Assembly: GCA_965228445.1 (NCBI GenBank)
Contig: OZ245813.1
Location: 1,674,001-1,738,000, forward strand
Length of the DNA stretch: 64,000 nt
DNA from: Thalassobaculum sp965228445
GTDB taxonomy: Bacteria; Pseudomonadota; Alphaproteobacteria; Thalassobaculales; Thalassobaculaceae
Reading direction: 5' to 3'
A program made the translations under genes and the position numbers. Positions 34,269 to 42,305 of the stretch are shown here, piece after piece. Within the stretch, counting starts at the first letter, position 1. Every line of letters begins with the position of its first letter. The notes beneath the pieces were generated by a model. The model saw only the letters and a program-made list of their open reading frames with translations. It had not been told where the DNA came from and did not search any database.

Positions 34269-35044
34269 GCGACTTTCTCCAGCTCCGCGGCAAGCGTGTG
34301 CTCGTCACCTCGGGAACGCGGGGTGCCGGAGCGGCCACCGTGGGCCTGTTCCGGGAACTGGGCGCCACCGTTCTGACGGTCGCCCGCTCCCGCCCGGCCG
34401 AGATGCCCGAGGATATGTTCGTGAGCGCGGACCTCACGACGGCACAGGGCTGCGCCGACCTCGCCGTCGCGGCGCTCGACCGTCTCGGCGAGGTCGATGT
34501 CCTGGTTCACATGCTGGGCGGGTCGTCGGCTCCCGCCGGCGGGTTCGCGGCGCTGGGCGATGACGACTGGACCCGCGAACTGGCGCTCAACCTGATGCCG
34601 GCCGTACGCCTGGACCGGGCGCTGGTGCCCGCCATGGTCAGGCGGCGCCAAGGCGTGGTCATCCACGTCTCCTCGATCCAGAGCATCCTGCCCCTGCCGG
34701 AATCGACGACCGCCTACGCCGCCGCCAAGGCCGCCTTGTCCACCTACAGCAAGAGCCTGTCGAAGGAGGTCTCGCCCAAGGGGGTCCGCGTCCTGCGCGT
34801 CTCGCCGGGCTGGATCGAGACCGAGGCGGCCGTCCGCCTGACGGAGCGCATCGCCCGGGACGCCGGGACGGACCGCGCCGGCGGCCGGGAGATCGTCATG
34901 AAATCGCTGGGCGGCATCCCGATCGGCCGGCCATGCACACCCGAAGAGGTGGCGAACCTCATCGCGTTCCTGGCCTCCGACCGGGCCGCGAGCATCACCG
35001 GTGCCGACTACGTCATCGACGGCGGCACCATCCCGACCGCGTAG
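34265..35044 (+). CDS. Short-chain dehydrogenase/reductase (SDR)
   Basis: A 259-residue classical SDR. The cofactor site is VTSGTRGAGAATVGLF near residue 14; the catalytic set has Ser in VIHVSSIQS and YAAAK (YxxxK) in the expected places. The C-terminal VIDGGTIPTA is normal. It is a NAD(P)-dependent oxidoreductase of unknown substrate. It overlaps the preceding NTF2-fold gene (ATGA) and lies under a LysR regulator, which suggests a small inducible detoxification or catabolic unit. Confidence 0.92.
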   Translation: MSDFLQLRGKRVLVTSGTRGAGAATVGLFRELGATVLTVARSRPAEMPEDMFVSADLTTAQGCADLAVAALDRLGEVDVLVHMLGGSSAPAGGFAALGDDDWTRELALNLMPAVRLDRALVPAMVRRRQGVVIHVSSIQSILPLPESTTAYAAAKAALSTYSKSLSKEVSPKGVRVLRVSPGWIETEAAVRLTERIARDAGTDRAGGREIVMKSLGGIPIGRPCTPEEVANLIAFLASDRAASITGADYVIDGGTIPTA

Positions 35045-35110
35045 CGCCCACAGGAGACCCCCATGCTTCTCCCCTCACCACCTGCGGCGCCGCAACGGCG
35101 GCGCGCTGCA

Positions 35111-35587
35111 TCAGAACGGCAGCCGGGCGTTCTCCTTGACCGTCTTCATCACGAAGAAGGTCCGCGTCTGCCGCACGCCGGGAAGCGCGATCAGTTTCTC
35201 GCCCTGCAGCCGGTTGAAATCGTCCATGTCGCGGCTGCGGATCTTCAGCAGGAAGTCGAAATCCCCGGCCACAAGGACGCAGTCGAGCACCTCCTTCATC
35301 TGCAGGACGGCGTTCTCGAAGGCCGCGCGGTTTTCCGGGGACGACCGGTCCAGCATGACGCCGACCATCACCAGCGTGCCCAGCCCGACCTTCGCCGGCG
35401 CCAGGTCGGCCCGAACACCGGTGATGAAGCCCTCTTCGAACAGACGGTGCGTCCGCCGGTGGCAGGTCGCGGCGCTGACATTGACGCGGGCGGCAAGCTC
35501 GGCGTTGGTCAGCCTGCCTTCGGCATGAAGGGCCCGCAGAATCTTGACGTCGATCCGGTCGAGCGGCGATGCGGAAGACTCTTTCAT
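35111..35587 (-). CDS. Lrp/AsnC-family transcriptional regulator
   Basis: A 158-residue regulator with an N-terminal winged helix-turn-helix (about 8-65: LDRIDVKILRALHAEGRLTNAELAARVNVS, RRTHRLFEEGFI). The C-terminal RAM/ACT-like sensing domain (about 75-150) contains VLDCVLVAGDFDFLLKIRSRDMDDF. It should act as a dimer or octamer responsive to an amino acid. It diverges from a gene set encoding a hydrolase, a GMC oxidoreductase and a second hydrolase. Confidence 0.92.
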   Translation of the reverse strand: MKESSASPLDRIDVKILRALHAEGRLTNAELAARVNVSAATCHRRTHRLFEEGFITGVRADLAPAKVGLGTLVMVGVMLDRSSPENRAAFENAVLQMKEVLDCVLVAGDFDFLLKIRSRDMDDFNRLQGEKLIALPGVRQTRTFFVMKTVKENARLPF

Positions 35588-35890
35588 TTGTCAGCCTCTA
35601 TTCGGAATGACCTCGTAGCTTCTAAAGAAATAGCCCGGAAACTGGAAAACTCTAGCGCCATATTTGAGAGCACATTTCACGAGAATTGAAGTATTTCTTG
35701 ATGCGTCAAAAGCGGCTGAAGAACTCGCCTAAACGACCACTGAATTCGCACCGCCGTCGCACTCTGACCGAAACTATTCACCCGAACTCTCACAGGACCG
35801 CACAGGCGTGTTCTGACGGCGTCTCTGTACGTCTGAAGCATAGAGCGCGCTCGATGCGGCTAACCGACTTCAAAACAGAAGGAACCCACC
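35588..35890. other. Non-coding divergent spacer, AT-richer than surroundings
   Basis: About 300 bases between the Lrp-type gene and the hydrolase. The left part (about 35600-35710) is markedly AT-richer than flanking coding DNA and should contain the promoters. No gene and no clear palindrome was found. Confidence 0.5.
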
Positions 35891-36688
35891 ATGATCTCCC
35901 CTCTCCGCAACACGATCGTCGCGGTCGCCACGGCCGCCGCCGTGGCCGGCTCCGCCCAGGCCGATCCCAAGTCGGCCATCCCGGAAGACCAGACGGTGCG
36001 CAACATCGTTCTGGTGCACGGTGCCTTCGCAGACGGCTCGGGCTGGCGCGGCGTCTATGACGAGCTGACCGCCCGCGGCTACCGCGTCGCCATCGTGCAG
36101 AACCCGCTGACCTCGTTCGAGGACGACGTGAACGCCACCCGCCGGGTCCTGGCACGTCAGGACGGCCCCAGCCTGCTGGTCGGGCATTCCTATGGCGGAT
36201 CCGTCATCACCGAAGCCGGCACCGATCCCAACGTCGCAGGGCTTGTGTATGTCTCCGCACTGGCGCCGGACATCGGCGAGAGCACCGGCGACCAGTTCGC
36301 CGACATCCCCGCCCCGAAGGAGTTCGTCATCGAGACCGGGGTCGACGGGTTCGGCTTCGTCGATCGCGCGCTGTTCAAGACCGGGTTCGCCGGCGACACC
36401 AGCGACAGCGACGCCGCCTTCCTGCGGGACTCGCAGGTACCGATCAACATGGCGATCTTCGCCACCCGCCTGACCCAGGCCGCCTGGCGGAGCAAGCCGA
36501 GCTGGGCGGTTGTCGCAACCCAGGACCGCGCCATCGACCCGCGCCTTCTACGGCAGCAGGCCGAACGCATCGGGGCCGAGATCGTCGAGGTCGAGGCGAG
36601 CCACGTGCCCTTTCTCACTCAGCCGCTAGCGGTGGCGGAGGTGATCGACAGCGCGGCCCGCACGACCTCGCGCGTCGCCGCCCGCTGA
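35891..36688 (+). CDS. Exported alpha/beta hydrolase
   Basis: A 265-residue hydrolase with a signal peptide (about 1-24, ending GSAQA). The mature part begins with NIVLVHGAFADGSGWRGVYDEL. The nucleophile elbow is GHSYGG with S100, and a late His is in EASHVPFL. The family includes esterases and related enzymes acting on small carbonyl compounds. RBS AAGGAA precedes the start. It begins a same-strand run with a GMC oxidoreductase and a Tat-exported hydrolase; the substrate is unknown. Confidence 0.88.
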   Translation: MISPLRNTIVAVATAAAVAGSAQADPKSAIPEDQTVRNIVLVHGAFADGSGWRGVYDELTARGYRVAIVQNPLTSFEDDVNATRRVLARQDGPSLLVGHSYGGSVITEAGTDPNVAGLVYVSALAPDIGESTGDQFADIPAPKEFVIETGVDGFGFVDRALFKTGFAGDTSDSDAAFLRDSQVPINMAIFATRLTQAAWRSKPSWAVVATQDRAIDPRLLRQQAERIGAEIVEVEASHVPFLTQPLAVAEVIDSAARTTSRVAAR

Positions 36689-36741
36689 CCCGCAAGCCCG
36701 CACCGGGCGATGCCCGCCAGACGGCACAGGACACCCACTCC

Positions 36742-38358
36742 ATGGACGACACCGCTTCCTGGGAAGACCCCGACTTCTCCCGCCGCGCGCGGGAGAACCA
36801 GGCCCGCCTGACCTCCGGCCTGCTATCCAGTTACGACTTCATCGTCTGCGGCGCCGGATCGTCCGGCTCCGTGATCGCCCGACGCCTGGCCGAGAGCGGC
36901 CAGGCCCAGGTCCTGCTGCTGGAGGCCGGAGGCGACGACGAGGCCGACAGCGTCCTGAACCCGGCCCTCTGGCCGACCAATCTGGGCACCGCCCGCGACT
37001 GGGGGTTCCGGGCCGAGCCGAACCCGCATCTGAACGGCCGCGAGATCCCGATGTCCATGGGCAAGGGCCTGGGCGGCGGCTCCAGCATCAACGTCATGGT
37101 CTGGGCCCGCGGACATCGACGCGACTGGGACCACTTCGCCGCGCAGACCGGCGATCCCCGGTGGGGCTACGCGAACGTGCTCGACATCTACCGGCGCATC
37201 GAGAACTGGCAGGGCCGCCCGGATCCTGCCTATCGAGGGTCGGGCGGGCCGGTCTGGGTTCAGCCGGCCGCCGCGCCGAGCCCGATCGCATACGCTCTTC
37301 TGGACGCCGCGCGCGAGCTGGACATTCCGGTCTTCGATCATCCGAACGGCGCCATGATGGAGCAGCCGGGCGGCGCCGCCTTCACCGACACGCTGATCCG
37401 CGACGGGCGACGGCAGTCGCTGTATCGAGCCTATGTCCGCCCCTGGCTCGACCGGCCCAACCTGACGGTTCTCACCGGGGCGACCGTGCATCGGGTGCTG
37501 TTCGACGGACACCGGGCGACCGGTGTCGCCGCTCAGCGCGCGGGCGAGCAGGTGGTGACCGGCGCCCGCTGCGAGGTGGTGTTGTCGATGGGGGCGATCC
37601 AGACACCCAAGGTGCTGATGCAGTCCGGCATCGGTGATCGCGCGGAGCTGGAGCGGGTCGGCATCGCCTCCCGCGCGCACCTGCCCGGCGTCGGCCGGAA
37701 CCTGCAGGATCACGTCTCGTTCGGCTGCACCTGGGAATACGCGGAGCCGCTCGCGCCGCGCAACAGCGGCAGCGAGGCGACGCTGTACTGGAAGAGCCGG
37801 TCCGAACTGGACGCGCCGGACCTGCTGTTCTGCCAGGTCGAGTTCCCGGTACCGAGCGACGCGACGGCCCGGCGCGGCGTGCCGGCGCATGGCTGGACCA
37901 TGTTCGCCGGCCTCGCCCAGCCGCGCAGCCGGGGACGCCTGCGTCTGCGCAGCGCCGACCCGGCGGCCCCCCTGGCAATCGAGGCGGATTTCCTGTCCGA
38001 CGCCGCAGATCTGGTGACCGCGCGACGCTGCCTGGCGCTGTGCCGCGCGCTCGGAAACGCGAGGGCCTTCAAACCCTTCATCCGGGGCGAGGTCATGCCG
38101 GGCGACCTCAAGGGAGACGCGCGCGACAGCTACCTCCGGGACGCCGCCGTCACCTACTGGCACCAGAGCGGCACGGCCAGGATGGGGCGCGACGGGACGG
38201 CCGTGGTGGACGGCAAGCTCCGCGTCCACGGCCTGGACGGTCTGCGCGTCGCCGATGCCTCGGTCATGCCGCGGGTGACCACCGGCAACACCCAGGCCCC
38301 CTGTGCCGTCATCGGCGAACGCGCGGCCGAACTGATCCGCGACACCCACGGTCTTTGA
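36742..38358 (+). CDS. GMC-family FAD oxidoreductase (choline dehydrogenase-like)
   Basis: A 538-residue flavoenzyme of the glucose-methanol-choline family. The FAD-binding start is FIVCGAGSSGSVIARRLAE near residue 34, followed by GKGLGGGSSINVMVWARGH (GMC signature) near residue 113. The C-terminal active site holds the catalytic His in YWHQSGTARMG and the Asn in TTGNTQAPC. There is no export signal. It probably oxidises an alcohol with a quinone or another acceptor. Choline itself is not supported, because no betaine aldehyde dehydrogenase is adjacent. Confidence 0.92.
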   Translation: MDDTASWEDPDFSRRARENQARLTSGLLSSYDFIVCGAGSSGSVIARRLAESGQAQVLLLEAGGDDEADSVLNPALWPTNLGTARDWGFRAEPNPHLNGREIPMSMGKGLGGGSSINVMVWARGHRRDWDHFAAQTGDPRWGYANVLDIYRRIENWQGRPDPAYRGSGGPVWVQPAAAPSPIAYALLDAARELDIPVFDHPNGAMMEQPGGAAFTDTLIRDGRRQSLYRAYVRPWLDRPNLTVLTGATVHRVLFDGHRATGVAAQRAGEQVVTGARCEVVLSMGAIQTPKVLMQSGIGDRAELERVGIASRAHLPGVGRNLQDHVSFGCTWEYAEPLAPRNSGSEATLYWKSRSELDAPDLLFCQVEFPVPSDATARRGVPAHGWTMFAGLAQPRSRGRLRLRSADPAAPLAIEADFLSDAADLVTARRCLALCRALGNARAFKPFIRGEVMPGDLKGDARDSYLRDAAVTYWHQSGTARMGRDGTAVVDGKLRVHGLDGLRVADASVMPRVTTGNTQAPCAVIGERAAELIRDTHGL

Positions 38359-38373
38359 ACCAGGAGACAGACC

Positions 38374-39357
38374 ATGACCACCCCCACGCCCACGCCCGCC
38401 TCGCGCACCACCCGTCGGGACGTCCTGATCGCCGCCACCGCACTAGCGGGCGTCGTCTCGCTGCCCGGCATCGCCGCGGCACCCGCCGCCTACGCATCCC
38501 AGCCACAGAAAGGCACAGCCATGAGCACGATCACCACCAGGGACGGCGTCGAGATCTTCTTCAAGGACTGGGGAGCGAAGGACGCCCAGCCCCTGGTGTT
38601 CCACCACGGCTGGCCGCTCAGCGCCGACGACTGGGATGCCCAGATGCTGTACTTCCTCGCCCGCGGCTACCGGGTGATCGCCCATGACCGCCGCGGCCAC
38701 GGCCGATCCGCCCAGGTCGCCGACGGCCACGACATGGAGCACTACGCCGCCGACGTCGCCGCCCTGGTCGAGCATCTCGACCTGCGCGACGCGGTTCATA
38801 TCGGCCACTCCACCGGCGGCGGCGAGGCGCTGCGCTACGTCGTCCGGCATGGCCAGAAAGCCGGTCGTGTCGCCAAGCTCGTGCTGATCGGGGCGGTGCC
38901 GCCGATCATGGTGAGGACCGCGGCGAATCCCGGCGGGCTGCCGATTGAGGTGTTCGACGGCTTCCGCGCCGCCCTCGCCGCCAACCGGGCGCAGTTCTAT
39001 CTCGACGTGCCGACCGGCCCGTTCTACGGCTACAATCGGCCGGGCGCCGAGCCGTCCCAGGGCATCATCCGCAACTGGTGGCGCCAGGGCATGATGGGCG
39101 GGGCCAAGGCGCATTACGACGGCATCAAGGCGTTCTCGGAAACCGACTTCAACGCCGACCTGGCGTCGGTGACGGTGCCGACCCTGGTGATGCACGGCGA
39201 CGACGACCAGATCGTCCCGATCGACGCCAGCGCCATCCTCGCGGCCGAGCGCCTCCGCAACAGCTCCCTGAAGGCGTACCCCGGCCTGTCGCACGGCCTG
39301 TGCACGGTGAACCCGGAGACCGTGAACCCGGACCTGCTCGCCTTCATCAGGGCGTGA
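38374..39357 (+). CDS. Alpha/beta hydrolase, non-heme chloroperoxidase/arylesterase type, with Tat signal
   Basis: A 327-residue protein. The first 49 residues carry a twin-arginine signal (TTRRDVLIAAT, then a hydrophobic core). The rest aligns with cofactor-free haloperoxidases/arylesterases: TRDGVEIFFKDWG, HHGWPLSADDW, nucleophile GHSTGGGE, FYGYNRPGA, late GDDDQIVP and SHGL. A second in-frame ATG at 38521, with AAAGG nearby, coincides with the usual start of cytoplasmic relatives. A shorter internal-start form is possible. AGGAGA precedes the long start. It follows the GMC gene by 15 bases. Confidence 0.9.
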   Translation: MTTPTPTPASRTTRRDVLIAATALAGVVSLPGIAAAPAAYASQPQKGTAMSTITTRDGVEIFFKDWGAKDAQPLVFHHGWPLSADDWDAQMLYFLARGYRVIAHDRRGHGRSAQVADGHDMEHYAADVAALVEHLDLRDAVHIGHSTGGGEALRYVVRHGQKAGRVAKLVLIGAVPPIMVRTAANPGGLPIEVFDGFRAALAANRAQFYLDVPTGPFYGYNRPGAEPSQGIIRNWWRQGMMGGAKAHYDGIKAFSETDFNADLASVTVPTLVMHGDDDQIVPIDASAILAAERLRNSSLKAYPGLSHGLCTVNPETVNPDLLAFIRA

Positions 39358-39392
39358 GGGCGAGAGGCGGCGCCATCCCGGCCTGCCGCCCG

Positions 39393-40340
39393 CTACAGGT
39401 CCGGCCGAACGATGTATCGGATCCCGGGGGAGCCGTTCCAGGCATCGGCGACCCTGCCGAGCGGCACGGCCTCGAAAGGCGGTTCGAACCCGGCTTCCGG
39501 TGCCGCGGCCAGCAGATCCCGCGCGCCGGCGAGGAGATCGGCGAAGGAGACGCTGCCGATGCCGCTGCCCAGCAGCTCGAGGCCCGAGCTGCGTAGCATG
39601 TCGCCGCGCAGCGGGATCTCGGCACCGGCCGCGGTGCCGATCTGCACATACCGGAGCCTCGGCTCACCCGCCGGGGAGCCCCTGCCGGCGGCCGCCGACT
39701 GCAGGATCCGGCTGGCGGGCTCGCCCCAGACGAAGTCGAGCACGATGTCCACGCCGCGCTCGAACTCGGCCCGGAGCGCCTCATCGCCGGACGCATCGAG
39801 CGCGACCGTCGCGTCCGCCTGCAGGCCGGCCAGTCTGTCGGCGCCACGGACCACTGCGATCGTCCTGGCCGCCCCGAGATGCTTGGCGACCTGCAAGGCC
39901 ATGCGTCCGGCGGCACCGTTCGCACCGGTGACCAGGACCGTGTCCCCCGCCGCGATCGGCGCCCGCCGGGTCAGGGCAACCCAGGACGCCAGACCGCCGG
40001 TGGCGATCGCCGCGGCCCGGTCGTCGCTGAGCCCGTCCGGTACGGGAACGAGCATTCCGCTCGACACCAGACACCGCTGCGCCATGGAGCCGAACGGCGC
40101 CTTGGGGAAAAGGAAGTAAACACGGCGCCCGTCCGGATCGGTGCCGACACCGTCGACCCCCGGCACGAACCCGGTCCTGCCGCTGCTGGTATAGTGGCGT
40201 CCCGACGCCAGGGCCCGGACGATCGGGCTCAGCGGAGCCGCATGCACGGTTACGACGGTCTCTCCCCCGCCCGCCTCGGGCTCGGCGAAGTCACCCACCT
40301 GCGGGGCCGTGCCGAATGAGGTCACGATGGCTGCTTTCAT
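39393..40340 (-). CDS. Zinc-independent alcohol dehydrogenase / quinone oxidoreductase (MDR family)
   Basis: A 315-residue medium-chain dehydrogenase/reductase. The start is at ATG 40340 with GGAGA upstream; 34 residues of open frame before it are not supported. It has the NADP site VTGANGAAGRMALQVAK and the LSDDRAAAIATGGLASWVAL segment typical of quinone oxidoreductases. No structural or catalytic zinc cysteines are seen. It probably reduces a quinone or enone. It diverges from an AraC-type regulator, which is the likely controller. Confidence 0.86.
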   Translation of the reverse strand: MKAAIVTSFGTAPQVGDFAEPEAGGGETVVTVHAAPLSPIVRALASGRHYTSSGRTGFVPGVDGVGTDPDGRRVYFLFPKAPFGSMAQRCLVSSGMLVPVPDGLSDDRAAAIATGGLASWVALTRRAPIAAGDTVLVTGANGAAGRMALQVAKHLGAARTIAVVRGADRLAGLQADATVALDASGDEALRAEFERGVDIVLDFVWGEPASRILQSAAAGRGSPAGEPRLRYVQIGTAAGAEIPLRGDMLRSSGLELLGSGIGSVSFADLLAGARDLLAAAPEAGFEPPFEAVPLGRVADAWNGSPGIRYIVRPDL

Positions 40341-40465
40341 GGCTTTGTCTCCAACTGCTTCATCCGCGGCCCGACGGCCGGCGACGGCAACCAGAGATAG
40401 ACACGCCACGCTGAACGATCTATGCGCAGACATCCGCAATTTGTTCGCAATCGTCCGAGGGGCGT

Positions 40466-41386
40466 ATGGATCCGCTCTCCCAGGTTCTGTCTCTCCTCAA
40501 ACCGCAGGCCTACATCACCGGCGGGTTCGATGCGGGCGGAAGCTGGGCCCTGTCGCTGGACGATCTTGCCGGCCGCATCAAGTGCTATGCGGTGATCCGA
40601 GGCGCCTGCTGGATCCGTTTGGACGAAGAGGCCCCGGTTCGGGTGACCGCGGGCGACTGTTTCGTCCTGCCCAGCGGCCGATCGGTAACGGTTGCCGGAG
40701 ATCTGTCGGCCGAACCGCTGCGGGCCAGCGCCGTGCTGGACCCGAACCGCAGCGGAGAGGTGGTGGTCTGGAACGGCGGCGGCGATGTGTATCTGGTCGG
40801 CAGCCGGTTCGAGGTCCGCGGCCGCCACGCAGAAGGCCTCCTGCGCACGCTGCCTGCGCTGATCCTGGTCGAGACCGCGGATGAGCGTGCGCGGCTGCGA
40901 TACGCCATCGAGTTGATGATGGAAGAGCTCCGCGCCGGGCGACCGGGCGCGCATCTGGTCGCCCAGCAGCTCTCGCATCTGATGCTGGTGCAGGCGCTCC
41001 GGCTCTATCTGCTGCAGCGCCCCGAGGGGACCGCCGGATGGTTCACCGCCCTTGCCGACCCTCAGATGGGCGCGGTGCTCGGCGCGATGCACCGCGATCC
41101 TGCGCATCCCTGGACGCTGCAGACGCTCGCCGGCCAAGCCGGCATGTCTCGGACCACATTCGCCGAGCGATTCCGCGAGCGGGTAGGCGAGACGCCAATG
41201 GGTTATCTGACCCGCTGGCGCATGACGCTGGCCGGCGAGAGCCTGATCACCGGCCGGGACCCGATCGCCCGCATCGCCGAGCGGGCCGGATACAGCTCCG
41301 AACACGCCTTCAGCACCGCCTTCCGGCGGGTAATCGGCTGTTCGCCGAGACAGTATGCCCGCCAGGCGGCCAGCTCGTCCGATTAG
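40466..41386 (+). CDS. AraC-family transcriptional regulator with cupin sensor
   Basis: A 306-residue regulator. Residues about 1-185 form an N-terminal cupin domain (AraC-binding-like, with CYAVIRGACWIRLDEEAPVRV and FVLPSGRSVTV). The C-terminal double helix-turn-helix (about 205-300) shows LQTLAGQAGMSRTTFAERFRERVGETPMGYLTRWRM and IAERAGYSSEHAFSTAFRRVIGCSPRQY. It lies divergent from the quinone-oxidoreductase gene; subfamily members often regulate an adjacent oxidoreductase in answer to reactive compounds. Confidence 0.92.
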   Translation: MDPLSQVLSLLKPQAYITGGFDAGGSWALSLDDLAGRIKCYAVIRGACWIRLDEEAPVRVTAGDCFVLPSGRSVTVAGDLSAEPLRASAVLDPNRSGEVVVWNGGGDVYLVGSRFEVRGRHAEGLLRTLPALILVETADERARLRYAIELMMEELRAGRPGAHLVAQQLSHLMLVQALRLYLLQRPEGTAGWFTALADPQMGAVLGAMHRDPAHPWTLQTLAGQAGMSRTTFAERFRERVGETPMGYLTRWRMTLAGESLITGRDPIARIAERAGYSSEHAFSTAFRRVIGCSPRQYARQAASSSD

Positions 41387-41594
41387 ACCGAGAGCATGAG
41401 GATACTAATCGTACCTCGATCCTAGGCACCGCTGCGTAACTCGGCGCGGCGAGCGCGTATAGCTGCGCCAGATCGGCGGCCTGCGGCCGGTTCCGGGTCA
41501 CCGGCCGGGCCTCTCGGCGGGTCGCCGAGCCCACTTATCCCAGACGGTTGAACCAGTTCCCAACCACGGGGCCAGCATCGGGCGGAGTATCCGC

Positions 41595-42305
41595 TCAGGG
41601 GCGGTCTTCCGTAAATCCAAGGAGGCTTGGCTCGAAGAATCTATAGCCTATTCCGGGCTCGTTCAGGATCAGGACCGGACTGGACGGGTCCTCTTCTAGT
41701 TTTTTACGCAACGACCTGATGGTGACCCGCAGGTATTCGACGTTCTCGGAATGCGCTGGCCCCCAAATCTCGCGAAGGAGCTGGGTGTGGGTCAGCACCT
41801 TTCCCGGATGAGCCGCCAATTCGGCGAGCAACGAGAACTCCTTCGGGGTGAGTTTCGCGTCGGTACCGTTCTTCCGAACACTATGCGCATCCAGATCGAT
41901 CTCGATTTGCCCGACTTTGATCCGCCTGATGACGCCGGCGCTGACGTCGGCACGGCGCAGACAAGAGCGAATGCGAGCCAACAGTTCCTCTGTGTCAAAC
42001 GGCTTGGTGACGTAGTCATCCGCCCCGAGATCGAGTGCGGCCACCTTCTCGATTGAGCCTTCTCTGGCCGTGAGCACGATGATTGGCACGCCCTTGTAGC
42101 GAAACGGACCGATCAGTTCGAGCCCGTCCCGATCCGGCAGGCCGAGATCGAGAAGCACCAGCCTTGGTCTTGCACGATTGAGCGCCTCGAGCGCGGCCGC
42201 CGCTGTCGCAGCTTCCTGCGTAGTGTAGCCGTTCCGCTCCGCGGAGACGCGTAGCAAGCGTCGGATCGGCATCTCGTCGTCGACGATAAGAATATGGCCT
42301 TTCAC
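41595..42305 (-). CDS. kdpE: KdpE response regulator
   Basis: A 236-residue OmpR-type regulator controlling the potassium ATPase operon. The receiver has ILIVDDEMPIRR, acceptor Asp in LVLLDLGLPDRDG and Lys in DYVTKPF. The winged helix ends GIGYRFFEP. Translation starts at GTG, overlapping the kdpD stop by four bases (GTGA), so the pair is coupled. It is the last gene of the kdp run. Confidence 0.95.
   Translation of the reverse strand: MKGHILIVDDEMPIRRLLRVSAERNGYTTQEAATAAAALEALNRARPRLVLLDLGLPDRDGLELIGPFRYKGVPIIVLTAREGSIEKVAALDLGADDYVTKPFDTEELLARIRSCLRRADVSAGVIRRIKVGQIEIDLDAHSVRKNGTDAKLTPKEFSLLAELAAHPGKVLTHTQLLREIWGPAHSENVEYLRVTIRSLRKKLEEDPSSPVLILNEPGIGYRFFEPSLLGFTEDRP

Noticed and set aside
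36823..38349. Long minus-strand frame opposite the GMC oxidoreductase
   Set aside because: Shadow of a well-conserved gene; composition is typical of antisense in high-GC DNA.
39470..39510. tRNA-like GGTTCGAACC stretch
   Set aside because: It lies inside the quinone-oxidoreductase gene and has no cloverleaf partner arms.
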